From Forficula auricularia (taxonomy: Eukaryota > Arthropoda > Insecta > Dermaptera > Forficulidae), in NCBI GenBank assembly GCA_024734495.1, contig JALMQS010000066.1, forward strand, positions 6,416,280-6,480,279: 64,000 nucleotides of DNA. Direction: 5' to 3'. Position 1 is the stretch's first letter. Each line of letters begins with the position of its first letter. The position numbers and the translations under genes are program-made. Below the pieces are notes generated by a model, which had not been told where the DNA came from, did not search any database, and saw only the letters and a program-made list of their open reading frames with translations. This document shows, one piece after another, positions 56,398 to 64,000 of this stretch.

Positions 56398-57910
56398 TTA
56401 AAATCCTTCGAAGTGGGTTAATTTAGTGAATAGAGCTCTTTTTGATTTGCTTATATCAACAAATGATTTAGTTATATAATGTAACCTAATTTTGAAATAA
56501 TATTGAGAGATGACTTTAATGGGATGATACAAATGATTTTCCAATAGAAGATTATTTAGTAGGTGATTGTTTAATGATGGAAAAATGTTAAATTGGAAGT
56601 TCATTAATAATGAATTGGCCAAATATGTTTCGGTATATCTTTTTTTGAGAAATTTTCCACCACTCTCATTTAATGCTTCTCTAACAATAGTCTCAGCTAT
56701 TCGGCAGATCTTAATCACATCGTATGAGGGATAAGATAGATCTCCTCTATTTTTTTTCCTAATAAGGGAACATGTTTCGGATTATTGGTAATTTGTTATC
56801 AAAGCATTTTTGCAATCGTCGCATTTTATTATTTTTTGCATATGTTTTACTACAAAACCTGCAATATAGGTCATAATATACTTGGATGCTGAAGAAAGAT
56901 GAGAAAAGTTAACTATATAAGAATTAATATTTTGAACATTTTCGTCAAACGAGATATTCCTAAATATTTTTTTTTTTCACTCGTTTCATTTATTATGTCT
57001 TCAGAAGTAGTAGTACTACTGCAATGAAGAATCGAGATTTCCTCTAAAGGTATACAATTTCCAGATGCAGTTTCTTTAAATTCTGTATAAACTAAACATT
57101 TTCTAAAGATCTGATCTGATCGGAATTGTACTGCTGTAGGATTATCATTGCATCCTCCATGTCTACGAATTGTAGAGAATAAAAGTTCTAAATCATCTTG
57201 ACTGAATTCATAGGTTGGTATGTTAGTCAGAATATAACTTTTTTACCAATTCAAAATAAAGGCCTTTTATGCTTTCAATGCATACTAGAAAACCTGAAAA
57301 TTTAAAGATTAAATTATATAATTTTATTAATAATTACATATTTCAATAATATCCTATTTCGTACTTACCTAAAAAGCAAGTTTTTTTCTATCATAAATTA
57401 AAAGTTGTTTGGTGTCATTTGTCTTCAATGATAATAATAATTCTTTGCAGCGCCAGCGGTCTAAAAAATTGAAAACTTCTTTTTCATTTTCAGGGTTTAT
57501 AGGTTTTTTGAAACCTTTTTGTCCTATCCATTTCGAGTTGAAAACATCAAATAAATTATTTATTGTTTTGAGAAAATAAACTGTCATTTCAGAAAGTTCA
57601 AATTCGGTTAGGCCTAGTTCATCCCTGCAAAATTCGATAGCATCAGCAACTGAATTGCTGAATAATTGAGACGCTAATCTCACCTTCATTTTCTGTTTAT
57701 AATACAAGATGTGCGTATTTTTCAATTTGTTTACTAAATGCAAACCTTCCAATTGCTGCAAACGATTTAGTTCTTCAATAAACTTCCAAGAGATAATTTG
57801 TCCATAAAAAAAATGTTATGGTATGTGATTTTCTTAGTAGTTTCATAAAGTTTTTGTTTTTTGCTTTTGTTTGCAGTACGATTTGTACACCCATAAGATG
57901 AACAAGCCAT
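56398..57910 (-). pseudogene. P-element/THAP9-like transposase, internally deleted
   Basis: Minus strand. A start at 57910 gives MACSSYGCTNRTANKSKKQ, which matches the beginning of a THAP zinc-finger (Cys-x4-Cys part). After about 35 codons the frame slips by one in a T-run and continues directly into the catalytic C-terminal half: EELNRLQQLEGLHLVNKL, KMKVRLASQLFSNSVADAI, NNLFDVFNSKW. Exon 1 ends RKKLAF. After the intron comes GFLVCIESIKGLYFELV, then in another frame FSQDDLELLFSTIRRHGGCNDNPTAVQF, the signature block of this family, and later CRIAETIVREALNESGG and KIRLHYITKSF, ending at 56398. The bulk of the DNA-binding and N-terminal catalytic part is missing. At least three frameshifts or stops. 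THAP9 and P transposases cut and paste P elements; this copy cannot. Confidence 0.85.
57294..57368 (-). other. Spliceosomal intron in the P-like transposase
   Basis: On the minus strand the donor AG|GTAAGT lies at 57370-57363 and the acceptor TTTTCAG|G ends at 57294. The 75-bp length and AT-richness fit an insect intron. Joining the exons gives family-like sequence only if one T is restored in the run before the donor, so the gene was spliced but has since lost a base. Confidence 0.75.
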
Positions 57911-58604
57911 TATGAAATTTTCCTTCTTTATAAGAGCCTAAAAAAATTCACTTTAAAAATATCAGTTCATTGCACATGTTTTACTAGAAATAAATAATTT
58001 GTTTAAAAAATACCTTTTTAAAAGTAAAAAAATAAAATAAAAGTCTGTTAACCTCAAAATAAATGTCAAAACAACTTAGAATATTCACTTAATAAGTTAA
58101 AAAATATAAAATTATTTCACATTAAAATAAGATGAATATACACAAAATAGTCATAGGAACATATAGTGTATGAGAGTATTAGCTCTTTGTTAAACATGTA
58201 TTTCTCATTTGATAACGTTGTTTGGCAATGTTTTGAACTATGCAAGATGGCGGTCGAACTTCTTCTTCAGGAGACAATTTCCTCGCCTAAGTTCCAAGGC
58301 ACTCCCTATCTCCCTGCCATCATCTATGAGAGCTTTAGTTTAGTAGTTGCTGTCACATCGTCAGCAGAGCTGTTTTCTTAATTTTTTAAACGATGAGTAA
58401 ATTTCAATTCTTTATTAAAACTTAAAATAAACATAAGTACTAGCATTAAACTTATTATTTTGACATTGCATGTACTAAAAAATTGTTTCTTTCTTCATAT
58501 ATCATGTTTTGCAAATAATTTACACAGCTATTCCTGTGGTTAGTGTCCAAGTTCCAAAATGGCGATGGGTCAAGTTTTCCAAAAGCAAATGGGGGCATGT
58601 TCTA

Positions 58605-59549
58605 TTATTATGCCTTTTTAGTTTACAATTAAAAATACATATTAAGTAACAAGCAATATTTATTATCGATAATATTTAGCTAGAATTAACATAGTGAAAG
58701 TAAATATTATAATCCTGGTGACAGAAGATGGTAAAATGTGAAGCCCTCGAGAGCGGAATACAATACTTGCACTTATATTAAATATAGTGTATATTATAAG
58801 TTAAAGTAAAAACGGAAATCGTTAAACCTATTAAAAAACGGCAAATGTTTTCCATAAATTTCTTCTGTTTTTTGCAACATTAAAAAACGTTCTAAATATA
58901 AATTAATCTGATTTTTAACTCTGAGATTTAAAATTATTTTCTTTCATCTCACTCAAAAGGCTCGTTTAATTAGCACATTCACAAATCTTTTCATTAATTT
59001 TTGTTTTAGTAGATACTTGTTTAGGTGATAATTAAGAACCCTATTAACCACTAAACACTCGTATTAAATAACAACTTCACCATCTAAATACTGTGTTAAT
59101 ACTTAATCACTGATGACAGTTAATTGATATATCAACCGATTGGTAAAATAAAACCCCATAGAGATTTATCTGGCAATTTATATTGTTTCACTGAAATTGA
59201 CTAAATATAGGGAAAAAATTGTGTTTAATTTCCACCTGATTTTAACTGACTTTATATTAATAACAAACAAACATGAAAATTATATTATGAAAAGTAATAT
59301 TAAAAGTTAATTTAAGAGCTAAGGCATTGCAAGGATGCCAAATACAAATCAAAGTTATTTATTAAATATTAAAGCCAAAAAGTTTGGTATAATACAATTT
59401 CTGATCCCCCTTTTACCATTGAATTCTCATCTTATAATAAAACACTCAACAATATCATATAAATTAATGCTTTAAATCCTTAGTTTTCTTTTTGAATGAC
59501 ATTCTCCTAAGGCATTATGTTATTTAATAAAAGAATCTATTTATTCGAT
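58605..59549. other. AT-rich intergenic DNA, no gene recognised
   Basis: No repeat ends, ORFs or RNA genes were recognised. Confidence 0.5.
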
Positions 59550-59558
59550 CTACTAATA

Positions 59559-60729
59559 CCAAAACACACACTGTGTTTGTGGATTTTAAAAAGACATTTG
59601 ATATTTTGGATTAAAATGAAAATAAAATGAGAGAGTCTTCTGTTTTTTTAAATAAATAATTTTTTTAATAGACATTTGATACTGTAGATTACCATCTATT
59701 CTGACAGTACTACAATAATGTAGAATCGATCATCGTTATTGGAACATTATCAAGAACATCTACGAAAATGCTACAACAACCGTAAATCTGCATTCAACAA
59801 CAAATAAGATAAACATCAAAAGAGGAGTTAGGCAGGGTGACACTATCTCACCAAAGCTGTTCACCACTGTACTTGAGCATGGGTTCAAAATGTTGGCATG
59901 GCAAGAGAAAGGAATAACTATCGATGGAGAGAGGCTTAGTCACTTACGCTTCGCGGATGATATTGTCATCATATCAGATAATTTAGGGGACGCAAAAAAC
60001 ATGGTTCAAGAGCTCGAGAATGTGTCTCGAAAAATAGGATTGATGATAAACTATCAAAAAACAAAGATGATGACAAATATGGTCTTCAGCGAGGAAATCC
60101 AGATTGAGGATCAGGTTATAGAAGTGGTGGAAAAATATGTTTACCTAGGCCATGAGATAAGAATAGGTCGAGATAACCAGACCTGCGAAATGTTAAGAAG
60201 AATCACTCTGGGATGGGCAGCCTATGGGAAATTGAAAGACATTTTTAAGGCAGATATCCCAACAACGTTGAAGCGGAAAGCCTTCAACCAGTGCGTCTTG
60301 CCAATTTTGACTTATGGAGCAGAGACTTTGACTCTCACAAAAATATCATCAGAAAAACTGAGAGTAACACAAAGGCGAATGGAAAGATCAATGCTTGGTT
60401 TGACCTTAAAAGACCGCGTAAGAAATGATGAGATCCGTAGACGAACTGGAGTAGACGACATCATTGAACGCATTGCAAAACAAAAGTGGAGATGGGCTGG
60501 ACATATCGCTAGAATGGAGGATGGCAGATGGACAAAGAAACTCCTTGAATGGAGGCCAAGAGAGGATATGCGAAGCCGAGGTAGACCTCCCACACGCTGG
60601 ACAGACGATATAAGACGAATATCGACAAACTGGATAAAAGTTGCAAACGATCGAGAAAACTGGAGACATTTATTTGGAGGAGGCCTATGTTCAGCAGTGG
60701 ACAAGAAAAAGGCCTGATGATGATGATGA
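59559..60729 (+). mobile_element. 5'-truncated RTE-type LINE with 9-bp target duplication
   Basis: Direct repeats CTACTAATA flank the unit (59550-59558 and 60730-60738). It ends in a (GAT)n tail at 60717-60729, as RTE elements do. It starts inside the reverse transcriptase domain. A short duplication or insertion, 59620-59680, lies between two copies of AGACATTTGATA. Confidence 0.88.
59565..60717 (+). pseudogene. RTE-type reverse transcriptase, C-terminal part
   Basis: TVFVDFKKTFDILD (motif A) is followed by an in-frame stop. The frame is open again from 59719: RGVRQGDTISPKLF (motif B), LRFADDIVIIS (the FADD catalytic box), LMINYQKTKMM, YVYLGHEI, LTYGAETLTL, KQKWRWAGHIARMEDGRW, RGRPPTRWTDDIRR and NWIKVANDRENWR. 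The C-terminal block is the one typical of insect RTE-clade elements. Near the end a one-base shift turns the usual EAYVQQWT ending into GGGLCSAVD; EAYVQQWTRKRP is readable in the neighbouring frame right up to the GAT tail. The endonuclease domain is missing. Inactive. Confidence 0.9.
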
Positions 60730-60749
60730 CTACTAATATAATAATTGTT

Positions 60750-61250
60750 TTCAATCTTATTTTATCGATTTAACCTATGTGAAGGCACACGTAATCATTC
60801 TAATGCAAGAAAATAGCATTTCAATAAAGAATTTTGTAGTTTAAATGAAATGTTATGAAAACATTCAGTTTCTTCACTGGAATCGACTAGAAATGACAAA
60901 AGAGATTAATTTTTTCCTCATAACATATTCAATTAAATCTATTGAAATTCATATCTATGAAATATTATCTTATATATCAAATAGTTTTTATTAGAATATT
61001 TGCATTTTAAAGGGTAGTTTATTTGAAGTCTAATTTGAAAAAACGCTAATTACTACTTTGAAATAATTTTAAAAAATATGAAATTAATAAATATTATAAA
61101 ACAATCGATTATTAATAATTATATTCAATTTTGAACGAAATTGATTGATTAGTTTTAAGAAAATGGTAAAAAGCTAGAAAACCGTAACAAATGACTCTCT
61201 GATGCCGGGTGACTTGCGACCCAGCCTCTTGATAAAATAGACCAAAAGAA
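60750..61250 (+). repeat. 0.5-kb repeat, copy 1 (direct)
   Basis: ATCTTATTTTATCGATTT...GAAGG..CAC, AAGAAAATAGCATTT, AAGAATTTTGTAGTTT, AATC.ACTAGAAATG, TTAAAGGGTAGTTTATTTGAAGTCT follow in the same order as in copy 2 (61260-61760). Confidence 0.8.
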
Positions 61251-62335
61251 TTATAAATGAGAATGAAAACGATCTTATTTTATCGATTTCATCTATCTGA
61301 AGGTTCACAGTATGTCTATTATATAAGAAAATAGCATTTTGATTAAGAATTTTGTAGTTTTAAAGAAATTATATGAAAAGATTCAACTTCTCTCCGGAGC
61401 GAATCAACTAGAAATGGCAACAAGTTTTATTTTTTTCTCATTAGATATTTATTCAAATCTATTGAAATTCCATATCTGTGTGTTATTTCTATTTCTATTT
61501 TATATCAAATAATTATTAATATGAAATTTCCATTTTAAAGGGTAGTTTATTTGAAGTCTGAATTTGAAAAAATGCTAATAACTCCGTTGAAAATTTTTTT
61601 AAAAAATCTGAAAATAATAGATATTATAAAACAATTAATTATTCATAATTCAATTCAATTTTGAACGAAATTGATTCAGTACTTTTTGAGAAAATTGTCA
61701 AAAACCATCTGAACCGTCTGAAAAACGATGTTTTTTGAAAGCACGAGATGCCTTGAGAAATGTTTAAAAAGTTATATGAAACGAAACATTGACTTGTGAT
61801 ATGGAGGTGAATTTTAAAATGTTTCTAAAACGGTATAAACGACAGACGGTTTTCGGGATTTTTTACGATTTTCTCAAAAAGTACTTATACGATTTCATTC
61901 AAAATTGAAGTAAATTATTAATAATTAATTGTTTTATAATATCTATTAATAACACATTATTAAAAAAAATCTTCAACGGAGTTATTAGCGATTTTTCAAA
62001 TTGGACTTCAAATAAACTACCCTTAAAAATGAAAATTTATTAATAATAATTATTATCTACAAAAGATTAAAGAACTTAACACCCAGATATGAAATTTCAA
62101 TAAGTTTAATTTATTAAGTAATGAGAAAAAAAATAAAACTTTTTGCTATTTCTAGTTGATTCGCTCCCGGATAGAAGAAATTGAATCTTTTCATATATTT
62201 TCTTTTAAACTGTAAAATTTTTAATCAAAATGCTATTTTTTATATTAAAAAGATACTATGAACATCAAGATAGATTAAATCGATAAAATAAGATCGATTT
62301 CTTTTTCATTTATAATTCTTTTGGTCTGTTATATG
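61232..62335. mobile_element. Large foldback made of repeat copies 2 and 3
   Basis: The left end AGACCAAAAGAATTATAAATGA and right end TCATTTATAATTCTTTTGGTCT are perfect reverse complements. Copy 2 (61260-61760) and copy 3 (61840-62325, inverted) form arms of about 0.5 kb around a centre near 61800. With copy 1 next door the layout is direct-direct-inverted. No ORF. Confidence 0.82.
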
Positions 62336-62339
62336 GAGA

Positions 62340-63715
62340 GGATGTCTCGCCCTATCAGAGAGTTTGTTATTGATTCAAGACCATTCACTCTACAATATTG
62401 GAATATTTTTTAATGCCTAAACCATTGATTTTAGCATTTCAGTCATATCAACTTTTCTGTTTTAAATTAAACGTTTTTAATAAGGTCATTATATAAATTT
62501 GTGTCCCTCAAAGGGTTAGGCAGTGATGGTGAAATTTATGTTGAAAGTTAGATAAATCCTGCTCTAGAGGCTTAGATATCCTACATATTCTAAAACTCTA
62601 ATGAAGAAACATTTTGATATTTTAATTTACTAAAAGAAAGTTCATTATCTATAGGACCCCTACTATTTGATTAAAATTTCAAAATTAAATCATTTTTTCT
62701 GAGAAAAGTAAACATTATTTTACAAAAATAAAAGCGGTTTTAAATAAAGGGTGGCCCTAGTATTAAGGTGAAATTTTTTTTGAAATCCGAATCATCAACA
62801 AAATTAGAAATATTATGAATCAAAAAATTTTCTGGTCAATTCATTGGGCCTGAATTTTTATTTTAAAAAATATTTATATTTACATAACTTGTAAACTATT
62901 GTTTTTAGACAATTCTCTCACATTCTTTTCAAACAAACATAAGTACATATATTACTTTTCTCACACATATACGATTTCGGTAAAGATTATAGTCATCAGC
63001 GAACATGTTATTCTTGATACATTTTCAAATACTAAAAACCTAAAAACATCAGAAGTAAAGAGGAGTACAATAGATTTGCCTATTAAAAACAAAATTTCTG
63101 ATCAAAATCTCCAACTAATATTTAATCTGAGTAATTTAATATATCTAAGATTCACATGATAAGCGAATTTTTAAGCCATCTCTGAATCTGTAAGGTGTAA
63201 ATCACCTAAAAATGGCCACTTTGATACTCTCTCAGAGTGACATTTTAAAGTAAATTTAAACTTAATTATACTTAAAGAGATCTTTACAGGAAAACCTCAC
63301 AACTTATAATAATATGTAATAAAAAAAATGTTTTTATTTTCGACCCTATAGAGAATTCGACTCTCTCCAAAATATAAGTATTTGAATGACATTTTAATAG
63401 CAGTTTTAATTTCGGGGCTAATGTAAACAAATAACTTGTAACTTTCAAATTTGTATCTTATTTAATTTACAAATTATAATGCTATGACTGACATGGTATC
63501 GCATATTTAATGAATATTTTATTTTTGTTTGACTTTAAGTTAATTAATAAACCTAATTTGGAAATGCCTGCAGGGTAAGTTTACATTAATTACAAGTGAC
63601 GATTTTGGTTTTGCAAATCCTTTAGTTGTTTAACCTACACCGAGTAATTGCGTTGTCCACTCAAAAAATATATTAAATTGTTTTAATTTATAATTCTAAA
63701 GTCTAGACTTTATTT
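62340..63715. other. AT-rich intergenic DNA, no gene recognised
   Basis: The 86-codon open frame at 62899-63159 has no recognisable motif. No repeats with clear ends. Confidence 0.5.
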
Positions 63716-63718
63716 TTT

Positions 63719-64000
63719 TGCAACGAAATTTTCTCTGGAGAGAGACGGACTGGTAGAAATTTTAATTGAATGTAATGGAAGGCAGCCCAGAGGTAGTGAA
63801 GAAAGAAAAAATTAACACATATAAAATAAGGTGTAATTTATTTGAATCCTTCCTCCTTTCCTTTCAAACCGACGTTTCGGAGGATTTTTCCTCCTTCTTC
63901 AGGGTTTCAAAGGGTCAATGAATGAAACAAATAAAATGTTCTTTCTTCTCTCCACAGTAATGTTCAAAAACTTTCTTCATTTTTAACAAAGGCATAGAAA
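63719..64000 (-). mobile_element. Hammerhead repeat unit, cut by the window end
   Basis: On the minus strand this is the ribozyme and its 3' flank: GGTTTGAAAGGAAAGGAGG, TTACACCTTATTTTATATGTG, CTCTGGGCTGCCTTCC, ACCAGTCCGTCTCTCTCC. It is the best-preserved single copy of the family at 27718-28254 and 20128-20305. The other side runs off the window. Confidence 0.8.
63863..63909 (-). ncRNA. Hammerhead ribozyme (GGAGG subfamily)
   Basis: Minus strand: stem I AAACC/GGUUU, core CUGAAGA (63902-63896) plus an extra A, stem II GGAGGA/UCCUCC with a 5-nt loop, GAAAC, cleavage predicted after the GUC (plus 63873-63871). All invariant positions are present; with 5007-5039 it is the most complete of the set. 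Confidence 0.85.

Larger units (their letters stand above)
54934..58602 (-). mobile_element. P-element-like (THAP9-type) DNA transposon, degraded
   Basis: Terminal regions face each other: GAACAT at 54934 and ATGTTC ending at 58602; CCGCCATCTTGGATCTTTCAAAACATTG at 55120-55147 mirrors CAATGTTTTGAACTATGCAAGATGGCGG at about 58225-58252; CATATGTTCCTATA at 55154-55167 mirrors TATAGG/ATAGGAACATAT near 58153-58164. The right arm seems to have an extra insertion. Between them, on the minus strand, lies a broken P-type transposase. Nested inside: a palindrome (55409-55552), a MITE (55557-55816) and a hammerhead repeat (56097-56370). The 8-bp duplication expected for P elements was not identified. Confidence 0.75.

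Overview
This is non-coding, repeat-dominated DNA from an animal, most likely an arthropod and probably an insect. It is strongly AT-rich by eye. No bacterial-style operons, no tRNA or rRNA gene and no clear host protein-coding exon were found. What can be named is a graveyard of transposable elements: three 5'-truncated non-LTR (LINE) reverse-transcriptase copies, a degraded P-element/THAP9-like DNA transposon, several hAT-type elements with 8-bp target-site duplications (TSDs), Harbinger-like, Tc1/mariner-like and CACTA-like non-autonomous elements, a Helitron-like 3' end, a tRNA-derived SINE, and many foldback repeats. The arthropod assignment rests on this mix and on the sequence style, not on a database match.

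The most notable feature is a set of hammerhead self-cleaving ribozymes (HHRs) on both strands. I count about nineteen matches, from intact to badly decayed. The best have the core CUGANGA, a stem II, GAAAC or GAAAU, an ultra-short stem III and a closed stem I. They fall into several unrelated-looking sequence subfamilies. All the clear ones carry one extra nucleotide (A or U) between the core and stem II. Four foldback repeats (26095-26332, 27718-28191, 29789-30175, 33988-34290) carry one ribozyme per arm on opposite strands; other copies are single. HHRs in the terminal repeats of Penelope-like retroelements are established knowledge, so these are probably Penelope-like terminal repeats or small derived retrozyme-like units. 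No Penelope reverse transcriptase is visible here.

Layout. 1-7.5 kb: a small hAT MITE, a foldback family ending in CGACTTCAAAAA, and a minus-strand LINE beside an HHR. 7.5-19.9 kb: foldback and hAT elements, a Harbinger-like element with LTR-like promoter signals inside, and three HHR copies. 19.9-34.7 kb: two hAT elements with TSDs, the larger holding nested repeats, then four HHR foldbacks, a mariner-like MITE and a SINE. 36-46 kb: microsatellite, a MITE family, a 48-bp array of ten consecutive heat-shock-element pentamers (38254-38301), a 1-kb element with terminal inverted repeats, and a Helitron-like end. 46-54 kb: a CACTA-like foldback, and a LINE with a perfect 12-bp TSD whose insertion site can be reconstructed from the opposite arm of the inverted repeat it hit. 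54.9-58.6 kb: the P-like element with a THAP start, a transposase remnant, an intron and imperfect terminal inverted repeats, itself invaded by other elements. 59.5-62.3 kb: an RTE-type LINE remnant and a 0.5-kb repeat in two direct and one inverted copy. The window ends inside another HHR-bearing repeat.
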